Source of the DNA: Vibrio tarriae
GTDB lineage: Bacteria; Pseudomonadota; Gammaproteobacteria; Enterobacterales; Vibrionaceae
NCBI RefSeq assembly: GCF_002216685.1
Contig: NZ_CP022353.1
Span: 1,364,001-1,428,000 of the forward strand
Length of the DNA: 64,000 nucleotides
Reading direction: 5' to 3'
Positions within the stretch are counted from its first letter, which is position 1. Every line of letters begins with the position of its first letter. The translations under genes and the position numbers were made by a program. Under the pieces are notes generated by a model. It did not search any database, was not told the DNA's origin, and saw only the letters and a program-made list of their open reading frames with translations. Shown here piece after piece: positions 27,330-36,197 of this stretch.

Positions 27330-28348
27330 CATACTTCCTTGTTGTACTGCACCACTCGTTGCTCAATCGCACCAAAAATACTCTGTTGCTCTGCATTGAG
27401 CATCTCAATTCGCACCGTATCACCAAAGCGCATGAAGGCTGTTTTGGGCTCACCATCACGCAGCGTTTCTATCATCCGCAGCTCAGCAATGCATGAATAC
27501 CCTACGCCACCTTCACGGATCGCGCTGCCATAATCGGTTCCCTGTTTATTGGAAACGGTGCCCGAACCTATGATGGAGCCCGCACACAGTGCTCGTGTTT
27601 TCGCTGCATGGGCGATTAACTCTGGGAATGAAAACGTCATATCCACGCCAGCATTGGGACAGCCAAATAGCTCGTGGTTATAGGTGGTGCGTAATGGGAG
27701 AGCAAGACGCGCGCCATCCCACGCTTCACCAAGCTCATCCGGAGTCACCGCGACAGGTGAAAAGGCCGAAGAAGGTTTAGATTGATAGAAACCAAACCCT
27801 TTAGCGAGCTCGTTGGGTATCAGACCACGCAGTGATACATCATTGACCAGCATCAGTAGCCGAATGGCCTGCGCCGCTTCTTGCACTGAGCTTCCCATCG
27901 CCACATCGGCAGTTACCACCGCCACTTCTGCTTCAAAATCGATCCCCCACGCTTCATCCGCCATCAGGATCAGATCCCGCGGGGCTAAAAACGTATCTGA
28001 GCCACCTTGATACATCAGAGGATCGGTCCAGAAACTGGCGGGCATTTCTGCGCCACGCGCTTTGCGCACCAACTCAACATGGTTAACGTAAGCCGAACCA
28101 TCCGCCCAGTGATAGGCTCGAGGCAATGGCGATAGACACTGTTCAGCATCAAATAAGCGCGCAGTAATCGTGCGCTCATTCAGTGCGCAATAGACATCTT
28201 GCAGCGAGTCCACCACCGCGTCCCAATTATCCAACGCCTGCTGTAAAGTACTGGCAATCTCAGGTACTGCAACGCACAGGGTTAAGTCACGGCTGACGAC
28301 CACCAACTGACCATCTCGCGCGCCATTATTCAGGGTCGCTAACTTCAT
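27329..28348 (-). CDS. fahA: Fumarylacetoacetate hydrolase
   Basis: Cleaves fumarylacetoacetate to fumarate and acetoacetate, the last step of the homogentisate route. It has 339 aa, the FAA-hydrolase family of the shorter bacterial type. Metal-binding acids are in IDFEAEVAVVT, with GSIIGSGTVSNKQGTDYG near the C terminus. It lies six bases after hmgA and overlaps maiA by a few bases. Confidence 0.94.
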   Translation of the reverse strand: MKLATLNNGARDGQLVVVSRDLTLCVAVPEIASTLQQALDNWDAVVDSLQDVYCALNERTITARLFDAEQCLSPLPRAYHWADGSAYVNHVELVRKARGAEMPASFWTDPLMYQGGSDTFLAPRDLILMADEAWGIDFEAEVAVVTADVAMGSSVQEAAQAIRLLMLVNDVSLRGLIPNELAKGFGFYQSKPSSAFSPVAVTPDELGEAWDGARLALPLRTTYNHELFGCPNAGVDMTFSFPELIAHAAKTRALCAGSIIGSGTVSNKQGTDYGSAIREGGVGYSCIAELRMIETLRDGEPKTAFMRFGDTVRIEMLNAEQQSIFGAIEQRVVQYNKEV

Positions 28349-28354
28349 ATCGCC

Positions 28355-29491
28355 CTACTCCTTTTTGCTCTGCCAACTGTACACATACTGGCGATTTTCC
28401 ACCTGCTGCGCCGCTTCACTAAACTGTAGCGCATGGCGGGTATCAATCATGACCGCCACTTCATCAGTGAATTTTTTGCGATATTCCAAGCCTGCTTGAA
28501 ACGCTTTCGGATGCGGCCCGTGAGTAAACCCGGCTGGGTGGAAGGTCACCATGCCCGCTTCAATATTATCGCGGCTGAAAAAATCGCCAGCGTGGTAAAA
28601 CAGCACTTCATCATAATCATCATTGTTGTGATAAAACGGCACTTTGAGTGCGCCTGGATCACTTTCAATCGGGCGAGGAACAAAAGTACACACCACAAAA
28701 CCTTGACCGACAAAGGTGGTATGTGCCGAAGGCGGAAGATGGTAGCGATGCGACATCAGCGGGCGAATATCACGCCAGTTGAGGCGCACGACAGAGAGAT
28801 CACCATGCCAACCCACCGCATCCAAAGGATTAAACGGGAAGGTGATGGTGCTTAGCTGTCCATGACGTTTCACCTGCACTTGCGTCTGCTGCTCAGAGTA
28901 TTGTGCGCGGAATTGATCGTTGATCGAAGGCACGTCCAACACCGCAGGATCAAACACCGCGTGATTGCCGACTAAACCTTTTTCCGGTAACGCATAAGCG
29001 GCATCGGTGTTTTCAATCATCAAGATAAACAAGGGCTCAATCGGCTCTAGACGCCAGTTGGTCGAGCGCGGGATCAGCACATAGTCGCCATCACTGACGA
29101 CCATATGGCCATAGTCACAATAGAGATCCGCTTTACCTTGATGGATAAACAGCAACTCATCACCATCGGCATTGCGCGCCAACGCTGGCATAGCTTGTTC
29201 CAGCTTCCACACCCGCACTTTCACTTCATGGTTGTGCAGTAACAGGGGCACTTGCCAAGGGGACAAAGCATGGATCCCTTGCACATGATTGAAGTTGAAG
29301 GCGCGTGGACGCAATTCGCCTTCCCACTCGCTCCAACCTGTCGGTGCATGTTGATGATGAAAATGCGCCGCGGGGCCAAAAAAGCCACTGCGCCCCGCTT
29401 CACGTTCGTAAATCGCCTGCTCAGGGAAATCCGCATGCGCCTGCCTTGAACAAGTGCCTTCACGATGCGGAAAAGTGATCCATTTATGCAT
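28355..29491 (-). CDS. hmgA: Homogentisate 1,2-dioxygenase
   Basis: Opens the homogentisate ring to maleylacetoacetate using Fe(II) and O2. A cupin enzyme of 378 aa, full length here. The metal-site region NDDYDEVLFYHAGDF and HPAGFTHGPHP carries His and Glu ligands. Loss of this enzyme makes V. cholerae accumulate homogentisate and turn brown (pyomelanin). No lesion is seen, so this strain should not be pigmented for that reason. The ATG overlaps the hpd stop by 8 bases. Confidence 0.95.
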   Translation of the reverse strand: MHKWITFPHREGTCSRQAHADFPEQAIYEREAGRSGFFGPAAHFHHQHAPTGWSEWEGELRPRAFNFNHVQGIHALSPWQVPLLLHNHEVKVRVWKLEQAMPALARNADGDELLFIHQGKADLYCDYGHMVVSDGDYVLIPRSTNWRLEPIEPLFILMIENTDAAYALPEKGLVGNHAVFDPAVLDVPSINDQFRAQYSEQQTQVQVKRHGQLSTITFPFNPLDAVGWHGDLSVVRLNWRDIRPLMSHRYHLPPSAHTTFVGQGFVVCTFVPRPIESDPGALKVPFYHNNDDYDEVLFYHAGDFFSRDNIEAGMVTFHPAGFTHGPHPKAFQAGLEYRKKFTDEVAVMIDTRHALQFSEAAQQVENRQYVYSWQSKKE

Positions 29492-30560
29492 CAGTCAATA
29501 CTCCACGGCGGATCTGATCTTCTTCAATCGATTCAAACAGCGCTTTGAAGTTACCTTCACCAAATCCTTGATTACCTTTGCGCTGAATGATTTCAAAGAA
29601 CACAGGCCCAATCACAGTTTGAGTGAAAATTTGCAGCAAAATGCCATCTTTCATCGGTGCACCATCAATCAAAATACGTAAGTCACGCAGGGCTTGCACA
29701 TCTTCTTGATGTCCAGCCACTCGCTGATTCACCTTGTCGTAATAGGTGTCCGGCGTGGGCATAAAGTCCATGCCACGTTCACGCAAGGTTTTCACAGTGT
29801 GGTAAATATCCTCGGTACTGAGCGCGATATGCTGGATACCTTCGCCTTTGTACTCACGAATAAACTCTTCGATTTGCGATTTATCGTCAGAGGACTCGTT
29901 GATCGGAATGCGGATTTTGCCACAGGGCGCGGTCATGGCTCGGCTCACCAAACCCGTCAGTTTGCCCTCGATATCAAAGTAGCGAATTTCACGGAAGTTA
30001 CCAATCCGCTCATAAAACCCGGCCCACAGGTTCATATTGCCGCGTTTCACGTTGTGGGTGAGGTGGTCAATTTCATACAAACCCACTTGCGCTTTGGCTA
30101 GGCGCTCTTTGCTGTCAGGGTAAAAATGAAAATCGACATCATAGATGCTGCGATCGCCATAACGATCCACAAAATAGAGCAGGCTATCACCAATCCCGAT
30201 CACCGCCGGAATGCTTAACTCCATAGGCCCAATTTCGGTTTTGTACTCGACGGCACCATTGGCCTGCGCATGCTTGAGAGCAATTGCCGCGTCTTGCACG
30301 CGAAACGCCATCCCGCACACCGAAGGGCCATGCTGCTTAGCAAACGCTTCAGCTTGGCTACGTGGTTGCGCGTTGACAATAAAGTTGATGTCACCTTGAC
30401 GATACAGCCAAGCTTCCTTAGAACGGTGTTTAGCAACTTCGGCAAAGCCCAGAGAGGTGAAGAGCTGTTTGAGGCTGGCAATGCCCTGCTCATCAGTGGC
30501 AGTATATTCGACAAATTCAAAGCCATCTGTACCGAGTGGATTTACGCTTTCCATCATCAT
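29484..30560 (-). CDS. hpd: 4-hydroxyphenylpyruvate dioxygenase
   Basis: Makes homogentisate from 4-hydroxyphenylpyruvate (Fe(II), O2). It has 358 aa with two vicinal-oxygen-chelate domains. Iron ligands are in IDHLTHNV and GIQHIALST, with Glu in GPVFFEIIQRKGNQGFGEGN. Three ATG codons in a row open the gene behind AAGGAAA; I keep the first, although the second is better spaced. First gene of the hpd-hmgA-fahA-maiA operon. Two inverted repeats upstream are candidate operators. Confidence 0.95.
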   Translation of the reverse strand: MMMESVNPLGTDGFEFVEYTATDEQGIASLKQLFTSLGFAEVAKHRSKEAWLYRQGDINFIVNAQPRSQAEAFAKQHGPSVCGMAFRVQDAAIALKHAQANGAVEYKTEIGPMELSIPAVIGIGDSLLYFVDRYGDRSIYDVDFHFYPDSKERLAKAQVGLYEIDHLTHNVKRGNMNLWAGFYERIGNFREIRYFDIEGKLTGLVSRAMTAPCGKIRIPINESSDDKSQIEEFIREYKGEGIQHIALSTEDIYHTVKTLRERGMDFMPTPDTYYDKVNQRVAGHQEDVQALRDLRILIDGAPMKDGILLQIFTQTVIGPVFFEIIQRKGNQGFGEGNFKALFESIEEDQIRRGVLTDA

Positions 30561-31016
30561 CGTTTCCTTGGTGTGTTACGTTGAACTAACCATGGCTGAA
30601 TTGTTCTATAAAGAAAATCCCAGTCTTGCAAATGGTTTAGCTCACGCACACCCACCAAACGGTAACAATTTTATTACATTTAGAACATCCAAGAGCAACA
30701 CCACAAAAACCTTTGCCCTCATCCAACAAAAATAAAACACAACCCATTGAATATTAATCAATAGTTAAAAAATCATGTCTACAATTCGTGAGTTTACCCT
30801 CATCTAAGGGGAGTAAAGCCAGGCTTACAATGTAACGATATTGTTACTTTTGATTCATGCCAGACGTAGCTGGAGCCTCTCTATTGACACCATTAAGCCT
30901 TGCAGCGCTCTAGCTTCTATTTCCCTCTGGTTTTCAGGCTTTTTTTGATTTAACGCATCATCAGTCAAGTCAATTGCGGGCATGGTAACAACTTCTGTTC
31001 CCTATGAGGTATTCCC
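30561..31016. promoter_or_regulatory. Divergent regulatory region between hpd and the PepT-like gene
   Basis: The gap holds two copies of a 16-bp inverted repeat of the form GTAACRATWTTRTTAC. GTAACAATTTTATTAC is at 30662-30677, about 100 bp before hpd. GTAACGATATTGTTAC is at 30832-30847. The spacing and likeness suggest operators for one regulator of tyrosine catabolism. I do not see a clear TyrR box. No gene is visible in the gap. Confidence 0.55.
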
Positions 31017-32123
31017 ATGAGTCTGATTAATACCCAACGCCTTGTTGACCACTTCCTACAACTGATTCAAATCGATAGCGAATCGGGCAATGAAAAAAAG
31101 ATTGCTGAAACGCTCGCGGAGCAACTGGGTGCACTTGGATTCACTGTGCATAAACTCCCTGTTCCGGCAGAGGTATCAAACGGATTTAACCTGTATGCCC
31201 GCCTAGAAGGCACACTCAATGACAGTATTCTGTTTAGTTGCCACATGGATACGGTTAAACCGGGTATCGGCATTGAGCCTGTGATTGAAGATGGCATTAT
31301 CCGCTCCAAAGGCAACACGATTTTGGGTGGCGATGACAAATCTGGCATTGCCGCGATCCTTGAAGCGGTACGTGTTCTGCGCGATAGCCAGCAAGCGCAC
31401 AAAACCATTGAGATTGCTTTCACTGTACATGAAGAAGGCGGCCTGAAAGGTTCTGAGCATTTTGATATGAGTAAGGTGCAAGCAGAGAAAGCGATTGTTC
31501 TCGACACGGGCGGCCCAATCGGCACTATCGTACGCGCAGCGCCGGGTCAGCAAAAAATCGTTGCACTGATCAAAGGTAAACCCGCTCATGCTGGTTTGGT
31601 TCCGGAAGATGGGATCAGCGCCATCTCTGTTGCGGCAGATGCAATTACCCAAATGAAACTACTGCGTATTGATGAAGAAACCACAGCCAACATCGGTATC
31701 GTGCAAGGCGGTCAAGCGACGAACATTGTGATGCCTGAGCTGAAAATTGTCGCTGAAGCGCGTTCACTCAACGATGCCAAACTCGAAGCGCAAGTTCGGC
31801 ACATGATTGAAACTTTTGAACGCACCGCGGAAAAACATGGCGCAACCGTTGAGATTGAATCGACCCGTGCTTACAACGCCTTTAAGTTGGAAGAAGATAA
31901 CGCGCATATCCAAACGATCAAAGCAAGCTTTGAGGCAATTGGTATTGAGCCCAAAACCAAGCTCAGTGGCGGCGGCAGCGATGCCAATAACTTCAATGCC
32001 AAAGGATTAACTACGGTCAACCTATCAACGGGCATGGCTAAAGTGCATACCACTGAAGAGTACATCGCGATTGCGGATATGGTGAAAATTGCCGAATTCG
32101 TCTGCGCTTACACTACCGCCTAA
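31017..32123 (+). CDS. M20 family tripeptidase-like metallopeptidase (PepT-like)
   Basis: A cytosolic dinuclear zinc peptidase, 368 aa. Zinc ligands are in SCHMDTVKPG and GGDDKSGIAAILEA, the catalytic Glu is in HEEGGLKGSEHFD, and the final His is in KVHTTEEYI. The dimerisation domain lies at about 185-290. It resembles PepT-type tripeptidases, but the exact substrate is inferred only. The ATG follows TGAGG. It has its own terminator. Confidence 0.9.
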   Translation: MSLINTQRLVDHFLQLIQIDSESGNEKKIAETLAEQLGALGFTVHKLPVPAEVSNGFNLYARLEGTLNDSILFSCHMDTVKPGIGIEPVIEDGIIRSKGNTILGGDDKSGIAAILEAVRVLRDSQQAHKTIEIAFTVHEEGGLKGSEHFDMSKVQAEKAIVLDTGGPIGTIVRAAPGQQKIVALIKGKPAHAGLVPEDGISAISVAADAITQMKLLRIDEETTANIGIVQGGQATNIVMPELKIVAEARSLNDAKLEAQVRHMIETFERTAEKHGATVEIESTRAYNAFKLEEDNAHIQTIKASFEAIGIEPKTKLSGGGSDANNFNAKGLTTVNLSTGMAKVHTTEEYIAIADMVKIAEFVCAYTTA

Positions 32124-32144
32124 TCAAGTACTTGAGTCATCAAT

Positions 32145-32175
32145 AAAAACCGGAAGCAAATGGCTTCCGGTTTTT
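32145..32175. terminator. Bidirectional terminator
   Basis: A 13-bp stem (AAAAACCGGAAGC at 32145-32157 and GCTTCCGGTTTTT at 32163-32175) with a 5-nt loop. T runs on both strands serve the PepT-like gene and the convergent Nudix fusion gene. Confidence 0.93.
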
Positions 32176-32188
32176 ATTTAAACTGATT

Positions 32189-33637
32189 TTAATATGTGGA
32201 ACTTACTATCGGCGCTTTTAAGCCGCGGCGAGCCAGTAACACAAACAGTAAAATCAGCACGGGATAGCGCAGGGCTTCACCAATTAATACATAGAGTGAA
32301 CTGTAGTTGACAGGTTCAATCAACAACGAAATCCCCTGATCGGCTAATAGCAACAGTACGATCATCAACAACACGCCACGCAGTGAAAGAGTCGAAGATA
32401 CTGGTTTCAACAAGGTCACTAAGCCAGAAATCGTCACTAATAACGCGAGCCATTGAGTAAAAATCGGTTGCGGCCAGATGATAGAGAGAAGCACGCAAGC
32501 CAATGTCAGTCCCCACCAAACCGGCTTCGAACAGAGTAAACCATCTACATTCACACCCGGTTTTAAATCGAGACGAATAATATGCCAAGCCACTAAGGCT
32601 CCAAACAGTGCTCCAATAGCAAGATCACTGAGGAAGGCGCTACCTGAATAGAATGAAGCAAACGAGAGCCATACAAACAAACCAGCCCAACCCCGTATCA
32701 CCCAACGCTGAGTCAACTCTTGCTGTACATGCCACAGCAAAACGCCCAAGCAGCTCCAAAGCGCGATAGGCAAATTCGGGAAGGCAAAGCCGTAGCTTGG
32801 AAACAGCTCTAATGTGGGTTGGTAAACATGTGGCCTTGGTAACGCGAACCCCTGCTGAGCGACGAGGCAAAGCAAGGACGTGACCGACATAGCAAACAGA
32901 ATCTTGTAACAATAGGATTTGCCAAGCTGCCAATAGAGCAATGGAAATAGCACTAAACCCATCACTGGAAGATTAAAAATCATCCCGCTTAAGATCAGAT
33001 TTTGCAGCCAAGGCATACTCTTTTTGAGCTGAGCGACACCATGTTGTAATTGCGCTAGCCACTCTAATTCTACTTGCTGAAATTGAGGAGCGGCCTTACT
33101 CAGTTCAGCAACATAATCAACGGCTTGCTCTTGGCTTACTTTGAACAAGTCCGTAATTAATGGCCACTGCTCTGGATAACGATATTGCTCAGCTTTGATG
33201 TGTCTTGGGTTGACCAACATGGCAGAGACGGTTTCCACTCCATAATCTGGCGCAAACCAGATCGGCAATTCATATCCACCTAGAGCATTTTGGTAAGAGT
33301 AAGCGATCACCTGAGATTCACTAACACACTCATAGACTACCGCGGTCGATGTCTGGCCAATCAAGCGTCCAACAGAAACCACCATGCCCGTCTCTTCCCA
33401 TGTTTCACGTTGAGCTGTCATTTGGGGTGTTTCACTGGCTTCAATCGTACCGCCGGGCAATGAGAGTTTTCCGGTGAGAACTTCTTTGGTCATCACCAAT
33501 TTATTATCGCCACGAATCAAACATAAAGCGCCGCGATAAGCCGCCTCTTCTTCTTGGCTAGACAACGCCGAAAAAGAAAGCCCTATGCAGAATGTGAAAC
33601 CCAACACTAACCAAAATGCGCGAACATGTGCCAACAA
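32189..33637 (-). CDS. Nudix hydrolase fused to a degenerate PAP2-like membrane domain
   Basis: A 482-aa membrane protein. Residues 1-28 form a membrane segment or signal. The Nudix domain (about 35-170) has an intact box GGTIEASETPQMTAQRETW followed by EETGM. The rest (about 210-480) has nine or so hydrophobic segments resembling the PAP2 phosphatase fold. The PAP2 motifs are lost: the Lys of KX6RP is replaced (QQGFALPRP), the PSGH motif reads FPNLP, and the His of the third motif is missing (YSGSAFLSD). I take TTG at 33637 as start: AAAGGAAA lies in front, and the longer reading from 33763 would overlap the GNAT gene. Confidence 0.82.
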   Translation of the reverse strand: MLAHVRAFWLVLGFTFCIGLSFSALSSQEEEAAYRGALCLIRGDNKLVMTKEVLTGKLSLPGGTIEASETPQMTAQRETWEETGMVVSVGRLIGQTSTAVVYECVSESQVIAYSYQNALGGYELPIWFAPDYGVETVSAMLVNPRHIKAEQYRYPEQWPLITDLFKVSQEQAVDYVAELSKAAPQFQQVELEWLAQLQHGVAQLKKSMPWLQNLILSGMIFNLPVMGLVLFPLLYWQLGKSYCYKILFAMSVTSLLCLVAQQGFALPRPHVYQPTLELFPSYGFAFPNLPIALWSCLGVLLWHVQQELTQRWVIRGWAGLFVWLSFASFYSGSAFLSDLAIGALFGALVAWHIIRLDLKPGVNVDGLLCSKPVWWGLTLACVLLSIIWPQPIFTQWLALLVTISGLVTLLKPVSSTLSLRGVLLMIVLLLLADQGISLLIEPVNYSSLYVLIGEALRYPVLILLFVLLARRGLKAPIVSSTY

Positions 33638-33665
33638 GATTGTTTCCTTTAAAAAACGAACAGAC

Positions 33666-34142
33666 CTAAACCAGCGGTTTACGTAACCAGTGGATGTGCT
33701 GAACAAAGCCAGCGCATTGATAAAAACTTTGAGCCGACTGATTAAAGTCCCAAACTTCAACAAACATCTGTTTCACCCCGTAATCTTTGAAAACCCGCTC
33801 TAATTTATGGCATAGCTGATTGGCAATCCCTTGGCCACGAAATGCAGGAAGCACATACAACTCATCGACACTTCCCATGGCAACCGCCTGACTGACGGTT
33901 GAAACCAGCTCACAAAAATGCCCGGTAATAAACCCCGCCACCTGCTCACCTTGTTTGGCGACATACACCAAACACTGCGGATCATCCAAATAACGGGCAA
34001 TACTCTTCTCTTGCTCAATCTCTTCCGCAGCTTTGAAATGTTCAGGGCACTGCTGATGGTGTTCATCATGCAGCTCAAACATCAACTGATTGAGTTGTTC
34101 TAAATCTGCACTACTTGCCGGTGAGATTGAGATATTGGTCAT
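33666..34142 (-). CDS. GNAT family N-acetyltransferase
   Basis: A 158-aa single-domain GNAT protein. The acetyl-CoA site is in VLPAFRGQGIANQL (R/Q-x-x-G-x-G/A), followed by the usual C-terminal W-x-x-N-x-x-A-x-x-F-Y motif (WDFNQSAQSFYQ). The substrate is unknown. It lies 28 bp upstream of the Nudix fusion gene and is probably co-transcribed with it. Confidence 0.88.
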   Translation of the reverse strand: MTNISISPASSADLEQLNQLMFELHDEHHQQCPEHFKAAEEIEQEKSIARYLDDPQCLVYVAKQGEQVAGFITGHFCELVSTVSQAVAMGSVDELYVLPAFRGQGIANQLCHKLERVFKDYGVKQMFVEVWDFNQSAQSFYQCAGFVQHIHWLRKPLV

Positions 34143-34271
34143 TTTGTGATTTTTATCAATTTATAGTGGGGCGAAATTGTATAGGAAGCGCGAAAAAAAA
34201 TCAGCTTTCGCTGGAGGGATTTTGTGCAATCAGGCTGTTATCTGTGTCACAGAGATGAGATGGGTCATTAA

Positions 34272-34295
34272 AAAGTGCTCCAGCAGGAGCACTTT
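34272..34295 (-). terminator. Terminator of the prp operon
   Basis: Stem AAAGTGCTCC (34272-34281) and GGAGCACTTT (34286-34295), loop AGCA. On the minus strand the stem runs into five T. It lies 20 bp after prpE. Confidence 0.85.
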
Positions 34296-34315
34296 ATGTA
34301 TCGTTCATTCCATTT

Positions 34316-36193
34316 TCAGTGCTGAAACAGGTTTTCCAGCTCATTGAGGCTCATGGGATCGTCAATGGTCGACGGAATGGTGTAACTCTCGCCATCGGCG
34401 ATTTGGCGGATGATACGCCGCAAAATTTTGCCGGAGCGTGTTTTGGGTAAGCGTTCGACCACTATGGCATGCTTAAAGCAAGCCACCGCACCAATTTGAT
34501 TGCGCACACTGGCGACCAACTCTTGCTCCAGCGTTTGAGCATCAATCTTCACCCCATCTTTGAGCACCACTAAACCCAGTGGCAACTGCCCTTTCAGCTC
34601 ATCATGAATGCCAATCACCGCGCATTCCGCGACAGCCGGATGCGCACCGACGATCTCTTCCATCTCACCTGTCGATAGTCGATGCCCCGCAACGTTGATC
34701 ACATCATCGATGCGCCCCATGATGAAAAGATATCCATCTTCATCGAGATAACCTCCATCACCGGACACGTAGTAACCGGGGAATTGCGCCAAATAGCCCG
34801 ACTCAAAACGGTCATGGTTGCGCCACACGGTTGGCAGGCAGCTTGGTGGCAGTGGCCGTTTCAGTGCGACAAAACCTTGCTGATTGGCAGGCATGTTTTC
34901 GCCAAGCTCATTAAGAATCTCCACCTGATAACCGGGGATCGGTTTGGTTGCCGAGCCCGCTTTGATGGGCATAGATTCAAGACCGGTGGGATTTCCAGCA
35001 ATCGCCCACCCCGTTTCAGTCTGCCACCAGTGATCTATCACTGGCTTGCCGGTTTTGGCTTGTACCCATTCCAAGGTCGGCGGGTCAAGCCGCTCTCCGG
35101 CCATAAAAATGGTGGTTAACGCCGACAAATCGTACTGTTTTAAATAATCGCCATTTGGATCTTCTTTTTTGATGGCACGAAACGCGGTCGGCGCAGAAAA
35201 CAGCGCGGTCACTTGATACTCCTGACACACTCGCCAAAACGCGCCGGGATCGGGTGTGCGTACTGGCTTGCCTTCATACAAAATAGTGGTGCAACCGTGA
35301 ATGAGCGGCGCATACACAATGTAGGAGTGACCGACTACCCAGCCCACATCCGAAGCCGCCCAAAACACCCCATCTTGCGGCATGTTGTAGATGATCTGCA
35401 TTGAATACTTAAGCGCGACCGCGTGGCCGCCATTATCGCGCACCACGCCTTTCGGTTTACCTGTAGTGCCTGAGGTGTAAAGGATATACAGCGGATCAGT
35501 GGCGAGCACAGGCACGCAACCGTGTGGCGTGGCCGATTGCACAACCGTGTTCCATTACAAATCACGCGCATGAGTGAGCTCGGCGCGGCATTCGCTACGC
35601 TGATAAACCAAGACTTTTTCGGGTTTCCAGCGACTATCCATAATGGCTTTATCGACCATGGGCTTGTAGGGAATCACCTTATTGATTTCCACGCCACACG
35701 AGGCGGTCATGATCACTTTCGGCTCCGCATCTTCAATCCGCACCGCCAGTTCATTGGGGGCAAATCCGCCAAACACCACCGAGTGAATCGCGCCCAAGCG
35801 CGCACAAGCCAGCATCGCCATCGCCGCTTCTGGGATCATCGGCATGTAGATGATCACGCGATCACCCTTGCTCACCCCTTGTGCGGCCAGCATGCCAGCA
35901 ATTTTCGCGACACTGTCACGCAATGCCGAGTAACTGTAGCGCTGCTTTTTACCCGTCACGGGCGAATCGTAAATTAGCGCCGTGTGATCACCACGGCCTT
36001 GCTCGCAGTGATAATCGAGCGCTAACCAACAGGTATTGAGTACACCATCAGGAAACCAGCGCTCAATACCGTGCTCGTCATTGGCCAAAATGGTTTGCGG
36101 CGGTTGAAACCAGTCGATCTGCTGCGCTTGTTTACGCCAGAAGGCCTCGGGCTGCTCTTTCGCCCATTGATATTGCTCTTGATAGGCAGACAT
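34316..36193 (-). pseudogene. prpE: Propionyl-CoA synthetase PrpE, interrupted by an in-frame stop
   Basis: PrpE activates propionate to propionyl-CoA (ATP, CoA). Read from the ATG at 36193 (AAGGAG in front), the gene has 625 sense positions plus one internal TAA at 35555-35557, codon 213. The residues on both sides are in the same frame (ELTHARDL, stop, WNTVVQSATPHG) and both match the family, so this is a single nonsense change, not a frameshift. The distal part still has the AMP-binding loop YTSGTTGKPKG and the acylation Lys in KTRSGKILRR. A GTG at 35542 could restart translation but would lack the N-terminal third. Likely inactive, unless this is a sequencing error. Confidence 0.9.
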
Positions 36194-36197
36194 CGCA

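Noticed and set aside
28355..29491. Pigment-causing lesion in hmgA
   Set aside because: The frame is complete and the metal-site motifs are present.
30457..30735. Open frame across the start of hpd
   Set aside because: Antisense to hpd, without a ribosome site or family resemblance.
35522..35977. 151-codon plus-strand frame opposite prpE
   Set aside because: A shadow of the GC-rich prpE coding strand. Long antisense frames also occur over acnD, prpF and prpB.
35555..36193. Separate short acyl-CoA synthetase gene
   Set aside because: It continues in the same frame after one TAA into the rest of PrpE, so it is one interrupted gene.
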